From Hirundichthys speculiger (lineage: Eukaryota; Chordata; Actinopteri; Beloniformes; Exocoetidae), in assembly GCA_018398805.1 (NCBI GenBank), contig JAGFBZ010001170.1, positions 1,141,001-1,205,000 on the forward strand: 64,000 nt of DNA. Reading direction: 5' to 3'. Both the position numbers and the translations under genes were made by a program. Below are positions 12,501 to 27,000 of this stretch, in pieces. How positions within the stretch are numbered: position 1 is the first letter of the stretch; every line of letters begins with the position of its first letter. The notes under the pieces were generated by a model, which was not told the DNA's origin, did not search any database, and saw nothing but the letters and a program-made list of their open reading frames with translations.

Positions 12501-15500
12501 AAGTATTTTCAGGTAGTGCAGTAGAAAGCATATCAGAGCCAAGGGGCGTGATGGATTATCGACATAGGAGCAGGCATGCATATGAGTGTGTCTACGTATA
12601 AATGGTGAGTCACGCTCTTCTGAGCTGATCATCTTTTGAATATTTTAGGGAAAGGGATGAAAACTGTAAACTTTAATATGAAAGCAAATTATGCTGGCGG
12701 ATCAAACTGCCTGGCAACATCGTGTGTGTGATCTGTCTATATTGGCTTAAACCACAAAGGATGCTTCTGTCTGATGACCGCTGTCATGGTTCACCTAGTC
12801 TCAAGGGAAAATAAGAGCCTCGTCAGTGTCATGCTGAAGGCAATCTCGAGTTGTTTTGAGTTAAATACGCAGCAGTTGCATGTAATATCTTTTGAACTAC
12901 AGTATAATTACGAGCAGCCATGCGGGGAAAAACATTTATACCGGCACTCTGCTAGTGATTATTGAATTTTTGATATGAAAACTTGCAGATAAGCAACGGG
13001 GTTCCTAAATTTGCTATTATTTAGATGGTAATACAATCTAATATTGTCATTACGGTAATATAAATCAAGCCAATGTAATGATGTGTTGTTTGTATTAGTC
13101 TTCAGTTGAATAAAACTTTACTAATCTCGGAGGGGAAATTCTGCAGTAACTGTCACTATGTAACTCTCTTTAGTCATTGTAGATGGCTATAGCTGTGGGA
13201 AGGAAGGATTTCCTGTAGCAAACTGTACTGCAGCAGATCTGAAGAAGCTTTTGACTGAAACAATTCTGTTGTTAATCACTGTGTTGTGAAGAGGATGCTC
13301 AGGGTTGTCCATTGTTTTTCGTAGGATAAAACGGAAGTTGGTGTAATTAGTCTTAAGCACCACCAAGAGGTACTTTTGAGCTGTAAAATTAATTTAAAGC
13401 ATATTTTCTTCTCCTCTAGCTCTTAGAAATCTTGGTGTCATTTTTGATCAAGACCTGGCTTTTCACTCACATATAAAACAGGACAAAGCAAGGTTTCTTT
13501 CATTCGTGTATTATTAGAAACATCTTGACTCAAGAGGACACTGAAATATTAATCCATGCCTTTACCTCTTGGCTGGATAGGCTGGACTGTTGTAATGCAT
13601 TGCTTTTTTTTTTTTGCTGTATAAACAGTACAGGGAACAAAACAAAACCTTCAACAGGTCCAGAATGCTGCAGCACAAGTATTAACTACAACTGGGAACA
13701 GAGTTCACATCTCCCTAGCTTTGGCTGCATTATACTGGCTCCCTATAAAGAGAATTGAATTCAAAATATTACTTAACATACGAAGCGATAACCAATAAAG
13801 CTCCATATCTTAAAGACCTCATAGTACCATACTGCCCTAGTAGAACACTCTGCTCCCTAAATGCACGTTTACTTGCTGTTCCAAGAGTCTGGAGGTCAAG
13901 AGTGGGTGGCAGAGCCTTTGGCTATCAGGCTCCTCTGTTATGAAATCAACTTCCAACCTCAGTCCAGGAGGAAGACTCCCTCTCTACATTTAAGGTTAGG
14001 CTTAATACCTTCCTTTTTGAAGAAGCTTGTAGTCATCCCTTATTTATGCAGCTATAGGCCTAGGCTGTTCAGGGACTTCCCATGATGCACTGAGCATCTT
14101 CATTTTGTATCTCATCTCACAGTTTACAATTGTCCTAGATCATTTAATAACATTGTCATAGTCTCTCTACCTTCTGCTTCTGTAGATTTACCATGGTGTT
14201 GATGGTTGGTACCAGCTGCAGCTCCTGCTCTGCTTTCTTCTCCTGTAATCCCTATGATGGGCAGCACACTAGTGCAGTGGTTAGCATTGACACTACACAG
14301 CAAGAAAGTTCAGTTGCATCTCAGTTCAGCTGGGTCGTTCTGTGTGGAGTTTGCATGTTCTCCCTGTGTTTGTGTGCATTTCCTCTGGGTAATATAGCTA
14401 ATGTTACTTCCTCAAGAAGTAATATTGTCCCTTCTTGTAGACGGCATCAGTGTTGAACCTCCAGTCAAGTCTGTTGTTCAGGTGAACACTGAGGTATTTA
14501 TACTTCTCCACCACCTCTGCTTCTTCTCCCACGATGGAAATAGAGCTCGACTTCCTGTTATTATTCCTATTAAACAGCTACTGGGAACATTTAACAGAAC
14601 AACAGTTACTGTTCAAGATATGCATTTGCTATAACTACAAGACTAGGAGTGGAGAAAACAACCTCGGAGTGGTCTTTAATCAGTAATTTCTCCTGTTCTT
14701 CACACTCTGCAGACATGACAGTGAAGCACTAAAGAAGCCTGAGTTTCACTTGGAGCCAGTTGAGCAGTCAGACTGTCAGACATCACTTAACACTGGAGCT
14801 TATTTTTAGGGAGAACGGACATCTGTTTGGCACAGACTTGACACCCAACTCCATGGCTGCCATCAATCATTGCCATTTGTTAGAATTTATAATGTTGAAG
14901 TGGTGAGACTGGCGTTGTTTAGTGACTTACAGGGCTTATAGTATCACTTTTTGGTTCATGAGTTCATCTGCCAATGATATGAGAGGAACACAACTCTCTC
15001 TCAAACTAACTTTATTAGCCAATCAGAACTGGGTGGGTTTTGGAGAAATGTGCTTCAACCGAGTCCTATGTTGCATAGATGCCTGATTGCCTGAGCAGAG
15101 AGACGTATCGTTGGAAAGCAGGATGGATCCTGGGAAAGATGTCCTCCTAACTGACAAAGAATTTAAAAAAGTGTGTGTGTGTAATACAGAATTGATGTCC
15201 TTTGTCATGAACCCTCAACTGAATGGTTGTGAATCAAATTTTATCCTGCCGGACTGAATTTCACATTCCCTCATAACATGTCACTTTGTGATTGTAGATC
15301 ATCTTCTAAGCTTGGCACCAAAACTTAATATCAAAAGTATCCAAAACATGCTATGTGTCTTAACTACCATGTTGTAGTAACGACACCCACTTCAACCACA
15401 CGCAGGCGCACACAAAAGTTCAGGCTCAGGATCTTTTTTTGCCTTAACCCCTGGATTTATATGAATCTGTGTTATGCACAGACTTCCTATAGCGATAAAA

Positions 15501-18500
15501 GGCAATTGGTGCAGAGGATTCTCCATCTAAAAGATCTTGTGACCTCGCGATCTTGTTTCCTCTCTAGATCTAGAGCCAAGATAGCTTCATGTAGTATTCA
15601 CCAGTTTAGCAGAGGGTCAGACTCCTAGTCGTTCAGTACATTTGTTGTCTCCTCTGTTCTACTCAGGAGTTTAAGAGTTGCTTGATTGATGGGATAACCT
15701 GATCCAGATTTGACTTAATGATTTATCACTGTTAGAACTCCTTGAGAGGGGTGTTGAAATGAATGAAAACTAAAGTTGTACTTCAGTTAAAGATTTTGAA
15801 ACTTTGTTTTTTTTTTTCTCATTTTGCTGTTGGAGGCCACAAAATGGGCATTTTTGCTTTAAAATGACTGATTAATTTTTTGTTGACTGGTTTCACTAAT
15901 TGTAGTTAATTAGAGCAGTAAATCTTTAATTTGGGCCTATGTCAATGTACAAGTCCTAGCTAAAAAGAAGGGATTATGCACTCTTGGATAATGTTTTAAC
16001 AGGTGAACATTCCTACTTTTGTAAAACATAACTCAGAGAATTGTAAATTAAATTGTCAAAACTGGTAGCATTTTTTTCTTATCAAGTAGAGGGGAAAAAA
16101 TTAAGGAATTATTATAGGAAAAAAATTATATATTTAAAAAAAATCACATTTTTGCAGTTCTTTCAGTTTTCATGAATGCTTGAATTCTTCGTATCTTGGA
16201 CTACACTAAAGGAAAAACAATATTCATCAGTCAGGTTCCAACTTTCTTGTACAGCAGCTGATATGTTTTTTTCCCAAAGAAAAATCTCAACACCTTTACC
16301 TCTGTGGCAAAATAAAACACAATCCTGTAGGGCACACACAGTAATGCTGACTTCAGTTCCCCATCGCTGCTGGCAACTCCAGTGCTTCCACAGCTGGAGG
16401 AAGGAGACGCTGGGCATCTTCAGAAAAGGTGGTGGGCCAGCTTTAGCTGGTGGAGGCTCCTCTTGGTTGCTAAGCACAGAAGCAGTGTTTACATTTCAGC
16501 TTGTGCCAAGATGGGTGACAAAGTTCATGATATGACCCCTCCAGCTGGTCTATCCCTGCTGACCATTGTGGTCAAAATCTGCTAGTATTTTTCTTACTTT
16601 CATTCTGCTACATCTTTAGCTTGCTTATCATCAATTAATTAGGTATTCTGACACTGAGCCTCTCACCATAGGACGAAAATAATCAGTGGTGGACTGATTT
16701 TATTCCATCTGCAGAGTTTTCAGCCACCCTTGTGCCCCTGCTTTGCCCTTCTTCAGTACCAGTTCACACAGCGCTCATCTCACTCCCATTACACCTCTGT
16801 TCTGTCTGGTTATGCTGTCTTCTACCCATTTGATTTTCAATTTCTTTGATTGCGCATTTTCTATTTATAATGCATTTTGCCTTTTGGTTTTATGTCCTGA
16901 CGCTTTGTTGTCTGCCTTGGTTTGCCCGGAAGTTTCCCTTTAAAAACCTTCCCATTTTGTTTGTATTTCCCCCAAGTTTTAGAAATGACTGACTGGAAAT
17001 GATCGATATTGTTTACCACAGTTTGTGTAGAATTACATTCATGTAGGAGTTTTATGGTACTTTCCATTATCACAGCTGACAGCTCTCTTGTTGGCACCAT
17101 GTTTCCTTTCAGTCAGCCAGGTGCAACAGCCCATTAAGGTCTGCCAGTTCTCCACTTTAACTGGAGACTAGTTTGCATGCATTGACTTGAACTGGTGTTT
17201 GGTTTAGAAATGAGATAGGGTTAGGGTTTTATTTATTTATTTATTTATTGGCTTTTGTTTCCCTTACTCAATCTAAAGTAAAACTGCCATTTCAACAACT
17301 TGAATTAATTTTTTTGAGCTTTTACAAAGCCAGATAGTTGTGTTATGTGTGCCTGTCTGGGATTGTAGACATGGTCTACTATATGAAACTGTTATATCAG
17401 AAAATCTGAAATGATCATGCTTTAGTTACCATAACATGTATGATGTCAGTGCCTTTAAAGCCAGATGGTGACATGTTGGGGACTTGTAGGGATGCAGTTG
17501 TCATTGTAGGTGGACTGCTTCCATCCGTCACCAGTCTGCCCAGTTGGTGGTACGCTTAATATGTGGTTTAATTAGCTTCTTGGACTGTCGGCCAACAGAT
17601 GTGATTTCCAACATGGCAGGAGTTCATGGTTTGACATCGGGGACTTTTTTGCTATAATTAATGGCATTTGTCACAAGACACAAGAGTCCACAAATATACA
17701 GCACTCAAAGGACTTCTTGTTTTCATTATAGAACTGCAAAGGCATGTGGTCACACTCAGACGGGGAAGCCAAAGCCAACAGAGTGGCAGAGGTATCGGTA
17801 TCTGCAGAAGTGACAGGTTCTATGTGAAAGAGTGAAACGCCTTATATGCAAGTCAGAGCAGACAATCAACTTGCATCATTTCAGTTAATTTTGTACTGTA
17901 TAAAACAATCAGAGCTTTTCCATTTAAATATTAAATGATTAAAAATCAGAGAAATGGTGAAAATTATATTTCACTTATAATGGGATATACTGGTAATTTC
18001 TGTTGTGAAGCCGTCTGAGGTCATTCTTTACAAATAAGTAAAAAGAGACCGAAGGGCGCAGGCATTGCTGTCAGTTTCTTCACTTTTTTTTTCTTCTTCT
18101 TCTTTTGTTTTTTTTTTTTTTTTTTCAACCTGCAGAAATTAAAGGATGGCCTGTTTTTTTTTTTTAAAAATGTGTACATGTGTGCTCAGGCTGAGCAGGG
18201 CACGGGCTTTTAAGGACAGAGTTGGCTGCCCTCTTTGTTCCTCCCTTTTTCTCACTTCTACTTCCTCTTAGCTTTGCAGTCTATTTTTAGCTATTCTTCC
18301 ATTAGAATGTGTGAACTTCATCAACAGCTTCATAAATGTTTATGTCACATTAATTTAGATTGTTGTCATGTCAACTTAGTGTTATTTGTATAGCACTTCT
18401 TCGGCACGACAGCAATAATTTAATGATGCAACAAGGGTAAAAGCACAAAAATATTAAAAGATCAATAATACTTATGAAAGTAACTTTCCAAATGGCTTTG

Positions 18501-20975
18501 AAATGAACATAAATAGCAGCTGAGCCAAAAAGAAAAAAAATTCTAAGGGCTGAAAATATACAAAAGAAAACAATGAACAAATAATAAAATTTGCAAAATG
18601 ATGCACAAAATATATCAGTGTTTTTATGTGGTTAGGAAATATGTTATTATGTTAGACTGGATGAAATTAGACTCAAATATTTAGGGAAAATTGATTTAGT
18701 ATTCCTTCAAGTTTGACTAACACATCCACATAATGCAGTTTGACGGTATAGAGCTCCTGTATATGCGCGTTTGATTGTATTAAACTGGTGTCATGCTCTG
18801 CGTATGCTGCCATGTTCCTGACCCGGCTTCGACCTGGAAATGACAGAAAAAGCCAAAGCACATGAGAATTGGAAGAAGCCTTTAATGGACAAGAATAACT
18901 GCAAGGCATCAGTGGCTAGGGTTAGTTTTCCTCAAACCAGGAGATCAGGGATTGATCCCCCCATCACATGTTGAAGTGTCCTCAGCCAGGACATTTGAAC
19001 CCACATTGCCTCACACTGTGAGAGCTACTGTGTGAAAACAGTATAATAGAAGTGCTGTAGTGTGAGTGTGCTTGTGTGAACGAATAAATGAGAAACGCAT
19101 TGTACAGCTCTTCGTAGAACCTGGATTGGGTTAAAAAGGCTAGGTAAGTCCAAGATCATTTGCATTTTATTTTTGTAGGGGTTTGCATACATGCATACCA
19201 CTTGTGTTAGAATGCTGTTCATAGACTTAGATTCAGCATTCTATACAATCAGTCCACTCCTGTTCACTCTGCTGACTCACGACTGTGTAGCAATGCACAT
19301 TTCGAATTACATCATCAAGTTTCCAGTGACACAATGGTGGGTCTCATCAGCAAGAATGACGAGTCGGCGTACAGCGGCTAACTCACTGGTGCAGAGCCAA
19401 CAACCTGTCTCTGTACGTGGACAAAACTAAGTAGATAGTTGTTGACTTCAGAAGAGCACGGAGCGACCACTCTCCACTGAACATCTGTGGCTCCTTCATG
19501 GAGAACCTCACCTGGTTGCTCAACACCAGTTCCTATCAAAGAAAGCCCAGCAGTGCCTGTGCTTTCTGTGAAGGCTGAGGAAAGCATCTATACCACTCTC
19601 CATTCTCACCATGCTCTACAGAGGGACTATCAAGAGCATCTTGTGCAGCTGCAGCACTGCCTGGTTTGGGAATTCCATTGTCTCGGATCATAAGACCTTG
19701 CAGCGGATTGTGAAGACAGCTAAGAAAATCATCAGGGTCTCTCTTTCCTCCATCACAGACATTTACATCTCATCAACAAAGCCACCAGCATTGTGGACGA
19801 CCCCTCTCGCACACTCTTTACCCTCCTGCTGTCTGGTAAAGGGTACTGAAGCATTTGGGCCCTCATGACCACACTGTGCAACAAATTTCTTCCCTCGTGC
19901 TATCAGACTTCTCAGTACTTAGGAACCGAAATGAAGAAACACATACCCACGCATACATATGTAAGCACACACAACTGAGCTTCTTCCATCCTCTCTGCAA
20001 GTTTATGTTTATGCTGCTACAAACACTTATTACTGTACATAGGCTGCTAGTCTTGTGTTTACACTACTTCAGCTCGAACTGCGCTCTGGTCGGCGTTGTC
20101 GTCATTGTTCTGTCTTGTTCTGTCTGCACATGTTTGCACTTGTGTGCTTTATGCATAAAGTATGTAGTCACCGTTGTTCTGTGTTTGTCTTGTGTAACAT
20201 CTTGGTCCTGGAGTAACGTTTCATTTTTTACTATGTACTTGTATATAGCTGACAATAAACTCCACTTGACTTGACTAAGTTAACTGATATCTGTAACATG
20301 AATAGCTGTAAAAGGGATGTCTTGGAGAGGAGAGTCTCTTAGGAAGACAGATGGACAGAGGCTCTCCAATCTGAAAGAGTGTGTAAAAATATTGTTGAAT
20401 ACTTTGTAAAAACAATGTTCCCAACATCACACTGCAAAGGCTTTGCAAATCTCATCATCTGCACTGCATAACATCATCAAAAGATTCAGAGAAAGTGGAT
20501 ACATGGACATCTGTGTGTAAGGAACAAAGCCAAAGACCTTTTATTGGATGCCCATGGTCTTCATATCCTCAGACGACACTGCATCACTCAACAGGACTGT
20601 GTCAATGACATTAATAATTGAGCCCAGTAATACTTCCAGAAACCGCTGTCGGTGAACACAATCCGCTGTGCCATCTGTAGATGCCAACTTAAGTTCTATC
20701 ATGCAGAAAAGAAGCCATATTTATTGGTCCAGAAGCACCGTCATGTCCTGTCGGCCTAGACTCATTTAAAATGGACTGTTTCAAAGTGAGAAAGTGTTCT
20801 GTGGTCAGATGAGTCCAAAATCTTGATGGTAATCACAGATGCCGAGTCCTCCGGGCTTAAGAGGAAGGAGACCTTCCAGGGCGTCATCAGCGTTCATACT
20901 GGAATAACGCATTATCTATCATCCATCAATTTTTTATATCTTGCCATGGTTTGGCTTAAAGGTTTTTCTCTCGCT

Positions 20976-21006
<31 letters not shown>

Positions 21007-24000
21007 ACTGGACATTGTTCCTTGATATAATAGAGAGCTTGGCCGTTAATGTCTTTTTACATCATAAAGTATTTTAAAGAGTTCTAAATTTTACAGGGGC
21101 CAAAATGTGAAGAGAATGAAACAGGAAAAATTGTGATCTCTGCTGGTGGTATCTATCAGTACTCTGACTGAGAGTTAAAAATCAACTGAAAGATGAACAG
21201 GGAATTTATAGGACTCCTGGCTAAAATGACATTTCAGAAGTCCAGGCTTGGACTGGTATTTTAGCTTGTCTTTTGATAAAAGATGCTCCTGATTTTGATA
21301 ATATTAAGCAGATTAAAGAAGGCTGCCCCAGAGACTTGTTTAATGTGTAAATTTAAAGCTCTTGGTCAAAAAAAAATTTTTTTTACCTTGATCTGAGGCC
21401 TGAATCTCGGGGACTGTTTGCACAACGGTTGGCTACAAAGTCTAAAGGTTTTTTGGTGTTCAGATGCTCAGAGCTGTCTTATTTACACACACAGTGCCTG
21501 ACTACATGATGCCACTGCAAATTATACATTCTTCCCTGAGCATTATTGTTGTATTGTTATTGGTGAGATAAATGTTATTCTGGATAGTTATAAACATAAA
21601 AAAAAAAATGTGTGTGTGTTTTTTTGTTTTGTTTTTTTTCCCTATTGCCATGTCCTTTTGATTTTTATTTTTTCTATGTATTTTTTTGTTGCCTTTATAT
21701 AAGGAGAGAAATGTAAATCTCTGTGTTGTGCTTGCATACCAGGGTGAAGAGGGGCCTCCCAGTCTGGAGTACATCAAGGCCAAGGACCTGTTCCCCCAGA
21801 AGGAGCTGGTGAAGGAAGATGAAAACCTTCAGGTGAGCTTAACAGCTTAACTTGAGCAAATCTTCTCTGACTACTATAACACATGTCTCTGGGATAGACG
21901 ACCTTAAGATGAAAAAGGCCAGAGCCTCCAGACACCTCCAGGTTATGATCTCGTGTTCATTCATCATTTTTATTTTAATATCAGTATCGTCCAAAACATC
22001 AACCTGAGTCTGGGAAGGTTTGTGGTGGTTTCTGAGATGGCACTGCAGGAGTCACAATTGGATAAAGTACTGAAGTAGGGGGCATTTACTCTGGCTTCAA
22101 GGAAATATTTATTTATTTTACCTGTGCCCCTTTTATCAGTGTTTAACACAAAGATTTTTTTTTGGGTGACTGATAAAATATTTAAAGTTTAAATGAAGCT
22201 GCTGCCCACACTACTAGCATCATTTAACAGCAAAAGACAAATATAAAGGAATTTTACAAAGTAAACAAGTTCAGTCCAAGCACAGTTTAATATAGTCTAA
22301 TTTAGTTCAGGTTGTAACAGTTCATTTTTCATGTAATGTCAATCCAAAAAAAGAAAAAACTACCTAAAGGAACCATCAGATTTCATTAAATCTTCACTTC
22401 AGTTTCCCATCCTGAGTATGCATGATAACATGCAGCAGCAGAGAGGAAGAATGACTCTAGAAACACCTGATCTTGAACTTGCTCCATAAAACCAGTCCCT
22501 GGAGATATTAAAGTATTTGGGTTAAAATGGACATTGGATGGCTATTTCCAACTATTTTTGTATTATCCAGAGTATTTTTACACAATCTTTGGACCCAGCA
22601 TACCTCCAAACAAAACAGAAAGTGTCCTCTAAATGGTTGAATTTCTGTAGGCTTGAGGGTTTCCATGAAGGCTGTGATGCCTCATAAAAATACACAGCTT
22701 CTGTTCTCGATCTGAAACACAGCTCCAAACCAAGCTACAAAAAGCTAAAAAAAAAACCAAACTTCTGTGCGTTCAGTAATGACAAGTCTAGAAATCCAGC
22801 CATATATTTTTTTTGAGCCAGAATCAGATCTGGAGCATAAAAGTCATCAACCAGAGGAACCTCAAGAGCATTGATGATTATATGGTGACGTCTCCGGCCA
22901 GTTGTAAGGCAGTCCAGCTAAAGTTAAAGTCTTCCAAGTAAGCTTTGGCTGGATTGCTTTATAAAGCTAAAGCTGAATTGCTTTACAGCTGTCACAACCC
23001 ACAAGTTACAACTAAAGCTGGAAAATGTTTTACGTCTTCACAACCAAATACATGGTTCTTCCAAGATATTATGGATGTAAAAACACTGCAGTAAGAAAAA
23101 GTTGCAAGATGAAATCTCACGCCATAGAGTTCATAAGGATACATCATTGGATACGCTGACATCAGAATCAGAATCAACTTTATTGCCAAGTGCGATTTTA
23201 CACATACGAGGAATTTGTTGTGGCGATGATGGTGCATGCAATTAAGGAACAATATAACAAACAATGTAAACTAAAAATATTACAATATAAATATATATAC
23301 ACAAACTGTTTTTTTGCATTAAGGGCAGAGTGACCAAGAGTGATGTACCATGAAAATGTGCAAATGAACAGGTAGTGCAGACTGAACGTTAATGTAACGC
23401 ATAGTGTTCGGAGTTCTGTCAATGTGACAGCAGTGTCAGAGTCAGAGGTGGAGAGTGAAGAGTGTCGGGGGGTTCCGGGTCTTATTAATAAGGCTGACAG
23501 CAGATGAGAAAAAACTGTTCTTGTGGCGTGAGGTTTTGGTCTTTATGGTCTGCAACCTCCTGCCAGAGGGGAGTGACTCAAAGAGTTGGTGTCCGGGGTG
23601 GGAGGGATCAGCCACAATCTTTCCTGCACGCCTCGGGGTCCTGGAGGAATACGGGTCCTGAAGAGATGGAAGATTGCAGCCAGTCACCTTCTCAGCTGAC
23701 TGACACGCTGCAGCCTGCTCTTGTCCTTGGCGGTGGCAGCAGTGTACCAGATGGTGATGGAGGAGGTGAGGATGGACTCAGTGATGGCTGTGTAGAACAG
23801 GGAGAAGAGCAGAGGAGAAAGAACACAGCCCTGGGGGGATCCAGTACTGATGGTCCGTGAGTTTGAGATGTGTTTTCTCAGCTTCACATACTGTTTCCTG
23901 TCAGACAGGAAGTCTGTGATCCACCTGCAGGTGGAGTCAGGTACGCTTAGCTGGGAGAGCTTCTCCTGTAGCAGAGTAGGGATGATGGTGTTAAAAAGCA

Positions 24001-27000
24001 GAGCTGAAATCCACAAACAGGATCCTGGCGTAGGTTCCTGAGGAGTCCAGGTGCTGGAGGATGAAGTGGAGGGCCAAGTTGACAGCGTCGTCTACAGACC
24101 TGTTGGCTCTGTAGGTGAACTGCCGGGGGTCCAGGAGAGGGTCAGTGATGGCTTTGAGGTGTGAGAGCACACGGCGCTCAAAGGTCTTCATGTCTACAGA
24201 GGTCAGTGCGGCGGGTCTGAAGTCATTAAGTCCTGTGGTCCTTGGCTTCTTGGGAACAGGGATGATGGTGGAGGTCTTGAAGCAGGCTGGTACGTGACAG
24301 GTCTCCAGTGAGGTGTTAAAAATGTCTGAACACTGGAGACAGCTGATCAGCACAGTGCTTCAGGGAGGATGGGGAGATAGAATCCGGTTCAGCTGCTTTT
24401 CGGGGGTTCTGTCTCCTAAAGAGTTGGTTGACGTCCCTCTCATGAATGGAAAGAGTCGTTTTGGGGAGGGTGGGAAGGGTGGGGCCATAAGGTGGGCGTT
24501 GGTGGAGATAACTGGAGCTAGAGCTGTTGGGAGGGGTTGTGGGGGATGGTTGCGGGACTGTCCTTTTGTCTTTCAAAACGACAGTAGAACTCGTTCAGGT
24601 CGTTGGCTAGGCGTCGATCATTGATGGAGTGGGGTGCTTTAGGGTTGTAGTTGGTGATCTGCCTAAGACAGACGCAGAGTCGTTAGCTGAGAACTAGTGT
24701 TGGAGCTTCTCAGAGTACAGTTGTTTAGCTTCTCTCACCGCCTTGCTAAACTTGTACTTTGCCTCTTTGAGTCTGTCTTTGTCCCCACTCCCGAAGGCCT
24801 CTTCCTTTACCAACCATAGCTGTCTGAGTTGGCTGTGAACCAGGGTTTTCTCCTCTCTGGTCGAGCATTTAACAAACTGTCTGTATTTAGGGAGTTCATG
24901 AGTGAGGTTACCTTTAGTTATTGTCCTTGGAGACTTTAACAAAGAGTCTGGGTCGGCCCGCTCCACACACAGTATCTGGTCGGCGAGTATACGCTGTCCG
25001 AACAGAATTGCAACATCCTGTACAACCTTTTTCTTGAGCTTGCAGTGACGACTATGGTTTGAATTCAGGGCTTTAGATGAACATGGAAAAGCATACCATG
25101 TCTACTTATACTGATTAGGATATTCGTAACATGATGGGAAAGACTTCTCTTAAGGTCTGTTCTTATATATGGAAGAGCTTAATGAAAATGACAGTCCAGG
25201 AATCTCTTGGCCTCCCCACTCTGATGTTGACATTGTGCTTTTTGGCTGTCTGGTGGTTAATGGAGCTGAGCGTCATGTGTCTAGACAACTGGACGGAGAA
25301 AAAATGGAGAAAGGCTGGGTTCACTGACACCGGGCCAGGGCTCCATCTCCTCTTTTTGTGCTTTCTAATGGCAGCACGTTTCCACCAGGGGTGTAATGAT
25401 CTAAATTATTACATTGATCTGCACTAATGCATTGATTGAATGATGAACAAACCAATGGCATCGATACAAAATTAAAGTATCAGTCAGACATTAATCCATG
25501 TAACCCTCATCAATGGATGTTATCAAGAGACCTATTGATTACATTGAATCAAAATTGTATCATGAGAGACTTTGGGATATCATCATCCAGTTAATCAATG
25601 TAACATTGTAATCTAATGAAATTTGTGATTTACACCCCTAGTATCCACTTGGTCTGCAGTAAATTGCTGGTCAACTTCAAACTTACCATTTTGTACATGC
25701 TTTTGGACCACTTAAATATAGTATGTTGTCTATAAGAGGCCATCGTTTGAAGCAATTCCAGGCAAGCAGTGTGCAGAGTCTGAGATCTGTCTAATTTTCT
25801 GTATTATTTAGACACAAATGCTTTGTAGTTGAACTCTTTGCAGCATTTTCTATATATATATATATATGCATATATGCACTCCCAGACTCTGCCTCCCCTC
25901 CCCCAGCATTCACACATGCAGGCACATGCTGTGTCTCTGCTCTTGTGTTTAGCTTTCAGGCATTCCCACCATAACTTTCTCCAAGGCAAATTACAGGAAT
26001 TCCCTGTCCCACCACATTTAATGCCTTTCCTTCTCTCTCTTTCTGCCCCGCCCCCATGTGAGAGGTGCGTGTGCACATGTCCTGATAGTCAAACTGCTTG
26101 AACCGGAAGTCACGACTCACTAGTCGCAAGCGTTATTCACGGGTTTCTCCTCTCATCTTCCATCTGACTCTTTCTTTTTCGTATTTCAGCTGCTGAAGGC
26201 TACGCAAAACGTGACACAGTATCTTCTGCTGCACTTGCTGCCTGTCAGTGACTCATGCACCTACTTTTAGATCACAGCTTGTTTAATGCAGCTTCCAGAC
26301 TGTACAGCATGTTAACTATGTCAGTTTCTCGAGGACTCCTTAGTTCCTCTTCCACAGCTGAGAATCAGACAAATTCTGCTGCTGCACAATCTCATTAGTC
26401 GTGCATGAAAATTAAAAAATGCTCTTTAGTTTTTCCTCTGTTTTTGGTATTTCAAAACAACGTCCCATGTGTGTGTTTCCTCTTCTTTTTCTTGACTCTC
26501 TCTAATTAAAAGCTTGTGACATGTTACTGGTGGTTTTAAACATTTAAAATGTCCAAAGACTTGGTGTGCTGTGCCAGGGGTATTGCTGCCTATATTTGGC
26601 ACTGTTGATGTCTGAATTCAGAGTACAGCATGCTTCATTTCCCAGGTTAAGCTGTTCATTCTGCTGTCTGGACTCATGGGCACATTTTCAATTGGGTTGA
26701 GTATCAGATTAATGTCCTTCTTTTTTTTTACCAACAGATGATGCTAAAAAAGAAGGAAGAAGTCCCTTTTTAATTTAAGATTCACTGCATTTTCTCTTTT
26801 AGGCACAAGTGGTGAAAGGGTGTCAAAGTAGATTTCAATTTCCGTTCTATCAGTCTGTGAACCGCATCCTCCATGTGGGCTTTGTTCAAAACATCTATGC
26901 TTTTACAGGTCAGATGAATTGTTCTGATAATCCCCCATCTGTCCCACTGCATGTCATCTTTTTAACATGCACTAGTGGGTCCTGCTCTGTGTGAGTCAGC

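Noticed and set aside
16163..16585. Overlapping open frames on both strands in a GC-richer patch of intron 1
   Set aside because: No homology recognised, no convincing splice sites, and both strands open equally, which suggests composition rather than coding.
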